A DNA stretch of 64,000 nt. It comes from Rhizobium sp. Root708 (GTDB lineage Bacteria > Pseudomonadota > Alphaproteobacteria > Rhizobiales > Rhizobiaceae). Below the pieces are notes generated by a model that worked only from the letters and a program-made list of their open reading frames with translations, made no database searches and was not told the DNA's origin. The stretch lies in the NCBI RefSeq assembly GCF_001429725.1, contig NZ_LMHV01000042.1, forward strand, positions 73 through 64,072. The letters run 5' to 3'. Position numbers and translations under genes: made by a program. Within the stretch, counting starts at the first letter, position 1. Each line of letters starts with the position of its first letter. Below, in pieces: positions 16,815 through 25,106 of the stretch.

Positions 16815-18082
16815 GGTCGGTCATCGCCAGTGTCATGGTTGCGGCCATCGGTCCGGCGGTTGCATCGATGTTGTTCTCGAACGCGCCGATCCTCGCCCAG
16901 GAAGCAAGCTCGAAACCCGATTCGGCCATCGTCGAGAAAGGCGAGTATCTCGCGCGAGTAGGCGACTGCATTGCCTGTCATACCGCCCCCGAGGGAAAGG
17001 CTTTCGCAGGCGGGCACGCCATGCCGACGCCGTTCGGAACCATCTACACCTCGAACATCACACCGGATCCCGAGACAGGTATCGGGCGATGGAGCGCCGA
17101 CGACTTTTACAGGACGATGCATGAAGGCCGCTTCCCAGACGGCGGACTTCTTTACCCGGCGATGCCATTCGGCTCATATACGAAGGTCAGTCGCGAGGAC
17201 AGCGACGCGATCTATGCCTATCTCAGGACCATCGAGCCTGTTTCCCGGGAGAACAAAGAGCACGAGCTCGACTTCCCATACAATAACCGCTCGCTCGTGC
17301 TCGGATGGCGGACCCTCTTCTTCAAAGAAGGTGAATTCAAGCCTGACACGGCGAAATCCGACGATTGGAACCGGGGCGCCTATCTCGTCGAGGGGCTGGG
17401 TCACTGCGGCATGTGTCACACACCGATCAATTCGCTGGGCGGCAATTCCGAATCCGACGCCTTCAAGGGTGGTTTGATCCCGATGCAGAACTGGTACGCG
17501 CCGTCGCTGACCTCCAACAAGGAAGCGGGGCTCGGCGAGTGGAGCATCGAGGACATCAGCGACCTGCTGCAGAAAGGCATCTCAAATCGCGGAGTCGTCT
17601 ACGGCCCGATGGCAGACGTGGTCTATAACAGCCTGCAGTATTTGAACGACGCAGACACGCGGGCGATGGCGGTCTATCTGAAAAGCATAGCACAAGACTC
17701 GCCCGAGCCTGCCGTATCGCGCCTGCCGCACGCCGAAAGCAGCCTGCTCGTCAGCCTAGGGAAGGCCGTCTACGACGGCCAGTGCGCAAGCTGTCACGGG
17801 GCGAAAGGCGAGGGTAGGCCGCCTCACTATCCGCCGCTCGCGGGCAACCAATCCATTCAGATGGACTCCGCAGTGAACGCGATCCGCATGGTGCTCAACG
17901 GCGGCTATCCTCCGGGAACGTTGGGGAATCCGATGCCACATGGAATGCCTCCGTTCTCGGTGAGCCTTTCCGACAATGAGGTCGCAGCGGTCGTCAGCTA
18001 CATCAGGACATCGTGGGGCAACACGGGCGCTCCGGTCAGTGCCGCCGAAGCCAATCAGTTGCGCGCGGCCCCGCTCCAATGA
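16811..18082 (+). CDS. trihaem cytochrome c, alcohol/gluconate-dehydrogenase cytochrome-subunit type
   Basis: 423 residues from ATG 16811 with a signal peptide (MRSVIASVMVAAIGPAVAS). Three haem sites (CIACH, CGMCH, CASCH), each in the setting of AdhB-type subunits: EYLARVGDCIACHTAPEGKA, then GTIYTSNITPDPETGIG. Family members take electrons from PQQ- or flavin-dependent periplasmic dehydrogenases and pass them on to quinone or an oxidase. No dehydrogenase gene is next to it here, so the donor is encoded elsewhere or differs. Overlaps its upstream neighbour by 4 bases; the next gene starts 8 bp on. Confidence 0.9.
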   Translation: MRSVIASVMVAAIGPAVASMLFSNAPILAQEASSKPDSAIVEKGEYLARVGDCIACHTAPEGKAFAGGHAMPTPFGTIYTSNITPDPETGIGRWSADDFYRTMHEGRFPDGGLLYPAMPFGSYTKVSREDSDAIYAYLRTIEPVSRENKEHELDFPYNNRSLVLGWRTLFFKEGEFKPDTAKSDDWNRGAYLVEGLGHCGMCHTPINSLGGNSESDAFKGGLIPMQNWYAPSLTSNKEAGLGEWSIEDISDLLQKGISNRGVVYGPMADVVYNSLQYLNDADTRAMAVYLKSIAQDSPEPAVSRLPHAESSLLVSLGKAVYDGQCASCHGAKGEGRPPHYPPLAGNQSIQMDSAVNAIRMVLNGGYPPGTLGNPMPHGMPPFSVSLSDNEVAAVVSYIRTSWGNTGAPVSAAEANQLRAAPLQ

Positions 18083-18089
18083 GGACACC

Positions 18090-18269
18090 ATGATCAACAC
18101 CGACACACCGGATGGAGATACAGCCGTACGCGACCAGAAGGTCGACGACATCGTGGCGAGCGGCCCGAGCGGCGCCATCGTTGTCGCGGGCATCGCCACT
18201 GCCGTGGTCATAGCCATGTGGCTGCTCTTCTACTTTCTCGTCTTCCTCCCGCGCGGAGCCATGCCATGA
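18090..18269 (+). CDS. small membrane subunit of the oxidase operon
   Basis: 59 residues from ATG 18090, with a GAGGAC-type site in front. A polar N-terminus (TDTPDGDTAVRDQKVDDIV) is followed by one membrane span, GAIVVAGIATAVVIAMWLLF, continuing YFLVFLP. Its stop overlaps the subunit II start (ATGA). The position and topology suggest an accessory subunit of the B-type oxidase, as small single-span subunits occur in ba3/cbb3 complexes; there is no sequence motif to prove it. Confidence 0.7.
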   Translation: MINTDTPDGDTAVRDQKVDDIVASGPSGAIVVAGIATAVVIAMWLLFYFLVFLPRGAMP

Positions 18270-18829
18270 CTGTCGATAGTCACCATTCCACGAGTGCGCT
18301 CGTCGCCGCGCGCATCGAGCGCAGATGGGCCGCGATCTCGATCGTGATCATCGCGTTCCTGACGGGGATGGCTGCCTATGCCGGGATCCATCAGGCGACG
18401 ATGCCTCAGGCCCAAGTGGAGACTATCGATCCCGTCACACTGCACCTCTCCGGAGAGTTCGTGGAATCGAATCTTGGCACAGCGGTGGAGCCAGATGGAT
18501 CGGTGACTGTCCGTGCCGTCGGCCAACAATACTCCTTCACTCCGCCCTGCATTCTCGTTCCCGCCGAGACGAAAGTGGTCATCCGGGCGACCAGCGCCGA
18601 TGTCGTTCACGGGCTTCTCATCCAGCAGACCAATGTGAACACTATGCTGGTGCCCGGCTACGTCTCCGAACAGACCGCACGGTTTCCCACCATCGGAGAG
18701 CATCTGATGCCCTGCCAGGAATTCTGCAGCGTCGGACACGAAGGCATGTGGGCGAAGGTCAAGGTGATCGATCGCAACGAGTTCATGGCGCTCGCCGCCG
18801 CCAAGCGGAGACTGAGCTGTGTTAAGTAG
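18266..18829 (+). CDS. cytochrome c oxidase subunit II, B-type (ba3-like)
   Basis: 187 residues with a single N-terminal membrane anchor (WAAISIVIIAFLTGMAAYAG) and a periplasmic cupredoxin domain. This short one-helix form is typical of B-type oxidases. CuA ligands are visible: His in SADVVHGLLIQ, then PCQEFCSVGHEGMW, giving Cys-x3-Cys-x3-His-x2-Met. So it accepts electrons from a c-type cytochrome. The gene overlaps its neighbours on both sides (ATGA in front, 11 bp with subunit I behind). Confidence 0.92.
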   Translation: MTVDSHHSTSALVAARIERRWAAISIVIIAFLTGMAAYAGIHQATMPQAQVETIDPVTLHLSGEFVESNLGTAVEPDGSVTVRAVGQQYSFTPPCILVPAETKVVIRATSADVVHGLLIQQTNVNTMLVPGYVSEQTARFPTIGEHLMPCQEFCSVGHEGMWAKVKVIDRNEFMALAAAKRRLSCVK

Positions 18830-20444
18830 CCGACGCCTGATACTCGCGCACTTCTGGCTTGCCTTCGGCGTCTTCGGATTAGCCCTGATCCTCGGCGCCT
18901 GGCAGATGTTCATCCGCAGCCCGCTGGCATCATGGATAGCTAATCCGGAGTGGTACTATCGGTCGGTGACCGCCCACGGGACAGTCATGGGCTATGTCTT
19001 TCCGACTTTGGTCGCCATGGGTTTCGGTTACGCGATTACGGAAAGCTCGCTGAAGACCGCACTGATCGGAGGACGCTGGGCCTGGGCCGGGTTCTGGCTT
19101 ATCGTCGTCGGCGCTGTCACAGCAATGATCCCGGTCTCGTTGGGACTGGCGTCCGTTCTCTACACTTTCTATCCGCCGATGATCGGCAACCCGTTCTACT
19201 ACATCGGCGTAGTTTTGGTCGTGGTCGGCTCGTGGATCTGGGTCGCCCTGATGTCCGTCAACCTCTACCACTGGAAGCGCGCTCATCCGGACGCTCCAGT
19301 GCCTCTAGCCATGTATGCCAATGTAGCCAGTTCCTACCTCTGGGGGTGGACAGCGGTCGGGGCGGCTCTTGAGCTTTTGATTCAGATTATTCCCGTAGCG
19401 CTAGGACTTCGTTCGACTATCGATGCCGGGCTGGCGCGCGTCTTCTTTTCCTGGACGCTCCATGCGATCGTCTATTTCTGGCTCATGCCGACCTACATCG
19501 CCTACTACACGATCGTGCCCAGGGCGATCGGCGGCAAGCTGTATAGCGACAGCATGGCACGCATCTCGTTCGTGCTCTTCCTCGTCGTCGCGATGCCGAT
19601 CGGAATCCATCACACCTTCGCAGACCCGCAGGTCGGCTCTGGCTTCAAGTTCGTCCATTCCGCCTTCACCGCGATTGTCGCGTTACCGACGCTGCTGACC
19701 GTCTTCACGATCTGCGCGTCCGTCGAGATCACGGGCAGGCTACGCGGAGGAAAGGGGCCGTTCGGCTGGCTCGTGGCGCTCCCGTGGAAGAACCCGACAA
19801 TGCTCGCGGTCGCCTTCTCCTTCATCATGCTTGGCTTCGGCGGCGCGGGTGGCCTGATCAACATGAGCTACCAGCTCGATAGCTCGATCCACAACACCCA
19901 GTGGATCACCGGACACTTCCACCTGATTTTCGGTGGTGCGATCGTCATTATGTACTTTGTCATCGCTTACGATCTCTGGCCCCACCTGACCGGGCGATCG
20001 CTGCGCGACCTGTCGCTGATGCGTGCGCAGCTCTGGCTATGGTTTATTGGCATGATCGTCACAACCTTCCCCTGGCACTATGTCGGCATCCTCGGAATGC
20101 CCAGGCGGATGGCCTACTACGACTATTCGAACGCGGCGCTGGCTGATGAGGCCATGCCAGTCGTTCTGTCGGCCTTCGGAGGGTTCATTCTCGTGCTGTC
20201 GGCAGTTCTCTTCTTTGTTGTCCTGATCAGGGGACATCGCTCGACATCGGTCGAACCCGGCGTCTACACCTTCAGTGTCGCTGTCCACCCACCGGTCCGC
20301 GTTCCCGCGGCCTTGAACAGCCACGGCATGTGGGTCGCGCTGATGATCGGACTGACGGTGACGAACTACGGTTTCCCGATACTCCAGCTCGCGCTCCGAC
20401 AGGACACTTCGGTACCTGCGGTCTATGTCGGGGTTCAGAGATGA
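18819..20444 (+). CDS. cytochrome c oxidase subunit I, B-type (ba3-like) haem-copper oxidase
   Basis: 541 residues from GTG 18819, with GGAG 8 bases upstream, inside the end of subunit II. About 13 membrane helices. Ligands seen: low-spin haem His in SVTAHGTVMGY, the CuB His with candidate cross-linked Tyr in SWTLHAIVYFWLMPTY, the CuB His pair in GIHHTFADP, and the late pair in WITGHFHLIFGG. A-type K-channel signatures are absent. It should reduce O2 to water and pump protons, probably with high O2 affinity. The active-site Tyr argues against a nitric-oxide reductase. Confidence 0.93.
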   Translation: MLSSRRLILAHFWLAFGVFGLALILGAWQMFIRSPLASWIANPEWYYRSVTAHGTVMGYVFPTLVAMGFGYAITESSLKTALIGGRWAWAGFWLIVVGAVTAMIPVSLGLASVLYTFYPPMIGNPFYYIGVVLVVVGSWIWVALMSVNLYHWKRAHPDAPVPLAMYANVASSYLWGWTAVGAALELLIQIIPVALGLRSTIDAGLARVFFSWTLHAIVYFWLMPTYIAYYTIVPRAIGGKLYSDSMARISFVLFLVVAMPIGIHHTFADPQVGSGFKFVHSAFTAIVALPTLLTVFTICASVEITGRLRGGKGPFGWLVALPWKNPTMLAVAFSFIMLGFGGAGGLINMSYQLDSSIHNTQWITGHFHLIFGGAIVIMYFVIAYDLWPHLTGRSLRDLSLMRAQLWLWFIGMIVTTFPWHYVGILGMPRRMAYYDYSNAALADEAMPVVLSAFGGFILVLSAVLFFVVLIRGHRSTSVEPGVYTFSVAVHPPVRVPAALNSHGMWVALMIGLTVTNYGFPILQLALRQDTSVPAVYVGVQR

Positions 20445-21232
20445 GTGGCGAAAGGCTCCTCAGCTTTGCCAACAGGTGGTTTACGACCAGCGTCGGACTC
20501 ACGGTGGCGATTCTCCTGCTGTCAGTCCTGACGGGGTTCGTTCTGCTTCCCTATGCTTCTCCGGACAGCCGTCTGACCGGACTATGGGATTCGATCTGCA
20601 GCGCGGCCGGGTTTCCCGTTCGGCGGTCGGCGGGCGATGTCATCGCTCTGGACTTTGCTGTCTCGTCAGCGAAATTAAACGAGACGATCCTGCGCAACCC
20701 GCCTGCCGAATCCATCGGGCGCGGCGCGACTCTCGCTCAGCAATGCGCGATCTGTCATGGACCAACCGGGATCAGCCGCGCGGACTCGCCGAACCTCGCA
20801 GGTCAGTACGCTGCCGTGATCTACAAGCAACTTCACGACTTCAAGACGGGCGCTCGAGTGAACACCGTCATGAGCCCGTTCGCCATCCATATGAGCGAGC
20901 AGGACATGCTCGACCTCGCGGCCTATTATTCGTACCTGCCGAGCTTGCCGGAAAGCGGTGCGAAAACCGTCGAACCAGTTCCAACGATCGTTGCCAGTGG
21001 AGCGCCAATGCGAGGGATCGCACCATGCGGATCATGTCATGGCGGCATTGAGACAAAAGAAGGGAGCCCCTGGCTGAACGGTCAGTCAGCTGTCTACGTC
21101 AAGTCGCAGCTGCATGCGTTTGCGGCAAGCGCCAGACGCAACGACACCAGCCAGCAGATGCGGAACATCGCAAGAGCGATGACGGAAGACGAAATCGACG
21201 CCGCCGCGAAATATTATTCGTCGTTGCAGTGA
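20441..21232 (+). CDS. membrane-anchored dihaem cytochrome c
   Basis: 263 residues from ATG 20441 (ATGA overlap with subunit I). One N-terminal membrane anchor, SVGLTVAILLLSVLTGFVLL, remains uncleaved. Two haem sites follow, CAICH and CGSCH, in a c4-like repeat (LAGQYAAVIYKQLHDFKTGA and LNGQSAVYVKSQLHAFAASA). It is probably the immediate electron donor to the CuA site, or a fixed subunit as in caa3-like oxidases. Last clear cytochrome of the operon. Confidence 0.9.
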   Translation: MSGERLLSFANRWFTTSVGLTVAILLLSVLTGFVLLPYASPDSRLTGLWDSICSAAGFPVRRSAGDVIALDFAVSSAKLNETILRNPPAESIGRGATLAQQCAICHGPTGISRADSPNLAGQYAAVIYKQLHDFKTGARVNTVMSPFAIHMSEQDMLDLAAYYSYLPSLPESGAKTVEPVPTIVASGAPMRGIAPCGSCHGGIETKEGSPWLNGQSAVYVKSQLHAFAASARRNDTSQQMRNIARAMTEDEIDAAAKYYSSLQ

Positions 21233-21243
21233 GGAGCATGAGG

Positions 21244-21501
21244 ATGGAACGGTTGCGGATCGATCATGTCAGGCATGGGCAGGCCCTTCTGGCGATGCGG
21301 CTCCCTCGTATTCGACCATACTTGAGCCGCCCACACCTTGCCGAAGTTTGCGAGTCCTATAGCCTCGTCAGTCTCCAAATCGACAGGCTTCGACGCGAGA
21401 ACGCTCCGCACGCCACCATTGAAGAGTATGAGGATCTGCGGCAGTCGATCGAAAAGGAAATGCGCGTCTACATGCTTCAATCCGGAAGGAGGACTGCCTG
21501 A
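21244..21501 (+). CDS. small hypothetical protein at the end of the oxidase operon
   Basis: 85 residues. ATG 21244 is preferred because GAGGAG lies 7 bases upstream; GTG 21229 is an alternative. Charged, helical, soluble: VCESYSLVSLQIDRLRRENA, then HATIEEYEDLRQSIEKEM. No motif known. Its start lies 11 bp past the cytochrome stop, so it is probably co-transcribed; a regulatory or assembly role is possible but unsupported. Confidence 0.55.
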   Translation: MERLRIDHVRHGQALLAMRLPRIRPYLSRPHLAEVCESYSLVSLQIDRLRRENAPHATIEEYEDLRQSIEKEMRVYMLQSGRRTA

Positions 21502-21515
21502 TCGCGTCAACGACC

Positions 21516-22661
21516 CTACGCTGCCTTGTCCGCCAGCATCGCCATCAGGACGTCGGACTGAGAGATTATTCCGACAAGCTTGTCGTTGACCGCGGTGACG
21601 GGAAGATAATGCAAACCTTCCTCCGCCAGATGAATGATCGCCTCTGAAATAGTCGCATCTGGAGAGACGGTCCGCACAGGCGTCGTCATGATGTCGCGCA
21701 CGATCCCTGACGGTGCCCGGCCACTCGTCAAGGATACTCGCAACCTCTGCCTGAAGCCGATCGTAGGCTTGCCATTTCTCCAGCTTGCCTTGTCGAGGAT
21801 GTCGGTCTGCGTAACAATACCGACAACCCGTGCCATGTCATCCGTAACTGGAAGCGCCTTGATATGGTGGAGCCGAAGAAGGTCAAGCGCGTGCCTGAGG
21901 CTGTCGTCCGCGGACACAGCGATCACACCACGGGACATGATGTCTCCACAGGTCGTCGTTCCACCACGTCGGGCATAGGACCTAAGCTCCGTCCGGTGAA
22001 GGATGTCGGCGAGATCCTCCCGATCCACGTCGATGATCTGGTCGTATTCCTTTAGCACTTCGTCGAGATCCTCGGTTCTGAAGCCGATGCGGTCGATGGG
22101 CGGTCTGTCGCCTGTCTTGTGGTCAGCCGGGTTTCGTTTCAATGAATGCGGATAGGGCCTGCCTGTCAGGTTGTTGAACGTTAGGGCGAGCAGCAGAAGC
22201 AGAATGGAGTTGCCTGCAACAGGCCAGAGTACGAAGCCGTACCCAAGCTCGTGTATGGCCGGGCCGCCCATGACGGCAGTGAGAGCAATTGCGCCGCTCG
22301 GCGGATGGAGGCAACGAAACGCCATCATAAGGGCGATGGCGATGCCGACGGCGATCGCTGCAGCCACGGCCAGGTTTGAGAACAGCAGGCCGACGGTAAC
22401 GCCCGTCAGTGCGGCGATAGAGTTCCCGCCGATGATCGACCAAGGCTGCGCCAAAGGGCTTGATGGTACCGCGAAGAGAAGCACGGCGGAGGCGCCCATT
22501 GGTGCGATCAGCGTCGGTACACCAGACCCGCTTCCCACAGTTGCGACTGCGACCGCGCCAGTCGCAAATATTCCGAAGGTCGCCCCGAAGCCAGACCGAA
22601 ACCGCTCGGTCAAACTGATCGTGGAGGCAACAGGTAGCAGACGTTTCAGGATCGATTGCAT
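21516..22661 (-). CDS. HPP-family membrane protein with two CBS domains
   Basis: 381 residues from ATG 22661. The first 170 residues contain four to five helices of the HPP family, including GSGVPTLIAPMGASAVLLFA and the signature FRCLHPPSGAIALTAVMGG. The C-terminal half has two CBS repeats: IMSRGVIAVSADDSLRHALD and IMTTPVRTVSPDATISEAII, each ending in a VVGIVTQTDIL/LVGIISQSDVL strand. Plant HPP proteins have been linked to nitrite transport; CBS pairs sense adenine nucleotides. It starts 30 bp after nsrR on the same strand, so it is probably NO/nitrite responsive. Confidence 0.88.
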   Translation of the reverse strand: MQSILKRLLPVASTISLTERFRSGFGATFGIFATGAVAVATVGSGSGVPTLIAPMGASAVLLFAVPSSPLAQPWSIIGGNSIAALTGVTVGLLFSNLAVAAAIAVGIAIALMMAFRCLHPPSGAIALTAVMGGPAIHELGYGFVLWPVAGNSILLLLLALTFNNLTGRPYPHSLKRNPADHKTGDRPPIDRIGFRTEDLDEVLKEYDQIIDVDREDLADILHRTELRSYARRGGTTTCGDIMSRGVIAVSADDSLRHALDLLRLHHIKALPVTDDMARVVGIVTQTDILDKASWRNGKPTIGFRQRLRVSLTSGRAPSGIVRDIMTTPVRTVSPDATISEAIIHLAEEGLHYLPVTAVNDKLVGIISQSDVLMAMLADKAA

Positions 22662-22691
22662 GCGAAGGCCTTGGGGAGACACGTGCTGGGA

Positions 22692-23150
22692 TCAGGCAAC
22701 AACGGCTGGAAGATCCGGAAGCGCCAGAAGATTTCGAAGTGGTACCGAGGGTCTCGTCAGGTCGGCGAGCGTGTATCCGTCAAGGACGTCGAGGAATGCC
22801 GCGGCGGCCGAGGCGAGGGCGCGTTTCAGGACGCACGCCGGCTGGATCACACAAATCCTTTCGGCGCCTTCCTCCATGCATGGCACGATTGCGAAATCCG
22901 GCTCCGACGCCCGCACGATCTCGCCGACGCCGATCTTTGCTGCGTCGCGCGCGAGCCGCATTCCACCTTGGCGCCCGCGCACCGTCTCGATGAATCCTTT
23001 GAGCCCGAGTTCATGAGTGATCTTCATCAGATGCGCCCTGGAGATGTCGTAGGCGTCAGCGATCTCGGAGATCGTCGAAAGACGCTCGCCGTTGAGCGCG
23101 AGGTACATCATCAACCGCAGTGCATAGTCGGAATAGACAGTGAGCCGCAT
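22692..23150 (-). CDS. nsrR: Rrf2-family nitric-oxide-sensing repressor NsrR
   Basis: 152 residues, normal for NsrR. N-terminal winged HTH: MRLTVYSDYALRLMMYLALN, then SRAHLMKITHELGLKGFIET and RGRQGGMRLA. Three Cys suitable for an Fe-S cluster lie in PCMEEGAERICVIQPACVLK. NO destroys the cluster and relieves repression. It lies 97 bp downstream of hmp and 30 bp upstream of the HPP-CBS gene on the same strand, the classic NsrR-Hmp association. A perfect AAGATATCTT palindrome sits about 40 bp before its start. Confidence 0.9.
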   Translation of the reverse strand: MRLTVYSDYALRLMMYLALNGERLSTISEIADAYDISRAHLMKITHELGLKGFIETVRGRQGGMRLARDAAKIGVGEIVRASEPDFAIVPCMEEGAERICVIQPACVLKRALASAAAAFLDVLDGYTLADLTRPSVPLRNLLALPDLPAVVA

Positions 23151-23188
23151 TTCTGGTCTCGTTGGGGTGGCAGGTCTCCCACCTCTAT

Positions 23189-23198
23189 AAGATATCTT
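23189..23198. promoter_or_regulatory. AAGATATCTT palindrome upstream of nsrR
   Basis: Perfect 10-bp palindrome 39 bp upstream of the nsrR start. The AAGAT half-site resembles the NsrR consensus half (AAGATGCAT type), and the position suits autoregulation. It is shorter than a full 23-bp NsrR site, so this is tentative. Confidence 0.35.
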
Positions 23199-23247
23199 GG
23201 GTATGAATCAAATGCGGGGCGGATGTCTGTCCGCCCCGCGCACGAGT

Positions 23248-24460
23248 TCACGCAGCAGCCAAGTCGTCGGCGGGGCCGAAGAACTCGAAATGGATGCGTT
23301 CCTGCGCGACGCCCGCCTGCAGGAGGCCGTTTACAAATGCCGCCAGGAACGGCTTCGGGCCGCAGAGATAAAAGTCGGCATCCCGAAGTGGCGTGTTCGC
23401 GGCGAGCCAGTCGATCGTGATATGGCCGTCGTGATCGAAGTGTACGCCTCGTTCATCGTCCTCGTGGGGTGTTCCATAGAAGATCGCAGCCTTCAGATGC
23501 GCGCGGCCCTCGACGAGTTGGCGCACATGGTCGCCCATCGCATGAACGCGACCGTCCTGCGCACCATGGACGTAGTGGACCTGATGCTCGACGCCGCTGT
23601 CGACGATCGTCTCCAGCATGCTGACCATCGGAGTGAGGCCAACGCCGCCGCTGAGAAGAACAACTGGCCGCTCCGGGCGCTCGGGCAGATGGAAATCGCC
23701 TGTTGGCGGTGCCACATCGATCACGTCGCCTTCCTGGATCCGGTCATGCAGATGCCTGGATACTGTTCCCAACGCCTCGCGCTTGACCGAAATGCGATAG
23801 GTCATGCCATTTGGCGACGACGAGATGCTGTAGTTGCGGCGCTGCGGGGGAAGGCCGGGAACGTCGAACTTGAAGGTCAGGTACTGGCCGGGACGATGGC
23901 CGACGACCGGACCGCCATCGAACGGCTGCAGAACGAACGAGGTGATGATGTCGCTCTCCCGACGCTTCGCAGCGACCTTGAATTTGCGCCAACCGTTCCA
24001 GCCGCCGACCGATCCCTTCAGGTGGTCGTAGATCTGCTTTTCCCGGCCGATCAGGATGCTGGCGAGGAACCAGAAGGCTTCCCCCCCACGCGCCAAGGAT
24101 CTCTTCGGTCGCCGCATCGCCAAGCACGTCCTTGATCGCGCCAAGCAAGGCGACTGCGACATGAGGGTAGTGCTCCGGAAGAATGTGCAGACCGACATGT
24201 TTCTGGGCAATGCGTTCGACTGCTGGCCCAAGGACCGAGAGGTTGTCGATGTTTTGGGCGTAGGCGAGGATCGCGTGAGCAAGTGCCTTGGTCTGCCGTC
24301 CGTCGTCACCCTGGTTTGCCTGATTGAACATGTCGCGGACGGCCGGGTCCTCGAACAAGCGCCTGTACATTGCTCCGGTGATCGTCGGGCCATGTGCCGC
24401 CAGCGCGGGCACGGTAGCTCTGACAATTGCTTTGGTTTGTTCACTCAACTGGTTCGACAT
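23248..24460 (-). pseudogene. hmp: flavohaemoglobin (nitric oxide dioxygenase), one-base frameshift
   Basis: The globin half starts at ATG 24460: TVPALAAHGPTITGAMYRRL, with the proximal haem His in IAQKHVGLHILPEHYP, then ILGAWGG. At the run of seven C at 24080-24086 the frame shifts. The reductase half continues in the next frame: EAFWFLASILIGREKQIYDH, FAD motif RRNYSISSSP, NAD motif LLSGGVGLTPMVSML, FYLCGPKPF. With six bases in the run the protein would be one piece of about 403 residues, the full Hmp length. Hmp oxidises NO to nitrate. A homopolymer indel may be a real phase-type mutation or a sequencing error; all catalytic parts are otherwise conserved. Confidence 0.9.
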
Positions 24461-24509
24461 GATGATCTCCGTTCTGGGTGTCTTTGTCGAAGAGCGGTTT
24501 ATGCCCTTA

Positions 24510-24534
24510 AAGATACATCTGCAATATATGTTTT
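24510..24534. promoter_or_regulatory. probable NsrR operator upstream of hmp
   Basis: AAGATACAT (24510-24518) and ATATGTTTT (24526-24534) form an imperfect inverted repeat, 6 of 9 matching, separated by 7 bases and about 50-75 bp before the hmp start. This matches the layout of the known NsrR consensus (AAGATGYATTT...AAATRCATCTT). Confidence 0.5.
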
Positions 24535-24590
24535 ATGGCTAAGCCTGGAATGTGCCGTTCTGTCGCAGCCGTTGCCGATGTCGGCACGAC

Positions 24591-24773
24591 CTACTTTGCC
24601 GCAGGCGACTTTGCGGGCGGATCGTAGGCTCTGGCCTGGAGATCACGACCTCCGGTCAGATTGCCGTGGACGAAAAGACCCGCCAATAGCATCAGCATGC
24701 CAGCGATGATGGCCAGTCCCACGAAGCTGCCGGAGGACGGCTGCCGCGGCTCGTTCGAGCGGGATTTCGGCAT
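24591..24773 (-). CDS. small single-span membrane protein upstream of hmp
   Basis: 60 residues from ATG 24773, with GAGGAG upstream. Polar N-terminus (PKSRSNEPRQPSSG), one membrane segment (FVGLAIIAGMLMLLAGLFVHG), polar Ala/Lys tail. Same orientation as hmp and 130 bp upstream of it, but the putative NsrR site lies between the two genes, so it is probably a separate unit. Comparable in build to the small protein at 6287-6511. Function unknown. Confidence 0.55.
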   Translation of the reverse strand: MPKSRSNEPRQPSSGSFVGLAIIAGMLMLLAGLFVHGNLTGGRDLQARAYDPPAKSPAAK

Positions 24774-25106
24774 TTGCTTCTCCTCGGTGTCGGTGCCGCA
24801 GGTCCCGAAAGGGGCCTGCCGAGGCGGCTGAGATCTCGGCAGGCCAGTTCGCAGATCGCGCCCGCGGCAGGCTCGTCTGCTACCGTGCCTTGGGCAGCAC
24901 GGCGGGGGGAACAAGAAGGAGGATGTCACGAGGATCGCCGATCGAATTGTATCGGAGAGACGCGTTTGGAACGCTTCGACCGTCAAGCGTCGCAGAAAGC
25001 TTCAACGACGGCCCGACCGTTCAACGGATGTGCCGATGGTGATAGAACGGATGTGCCCGCAGGCGCTTCTATCGTTTCGACTTCATCCTGATCTGGAGGA
25101 AAGAAA
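24774..25106. promoter_or_regulatory. divergent intergenic region with a 12-bp direct repeat
   Basis: 333 bp between the small membrane protein gene (minus) and the SDR gene (plus). AACGGATGTGCC occurs twice, at 25023-25034 and 25046-25057, 23 bp start to start, about two helical turns, and 50-85 bp before the SDR start. This is the layout of a tandem operator, possibly for the downstream TetR protein. No gene seen. Confidence 0.45.

Noticed and set aside
18819-20444. Subunit I as a nitric oxide reductase because of the nearby nsrR-hmp cluster
   Set aside because: It has the oxidase His-x3-Tyr motif and a CuA-type subunit II, which NO reductases of the cNOR type lack.
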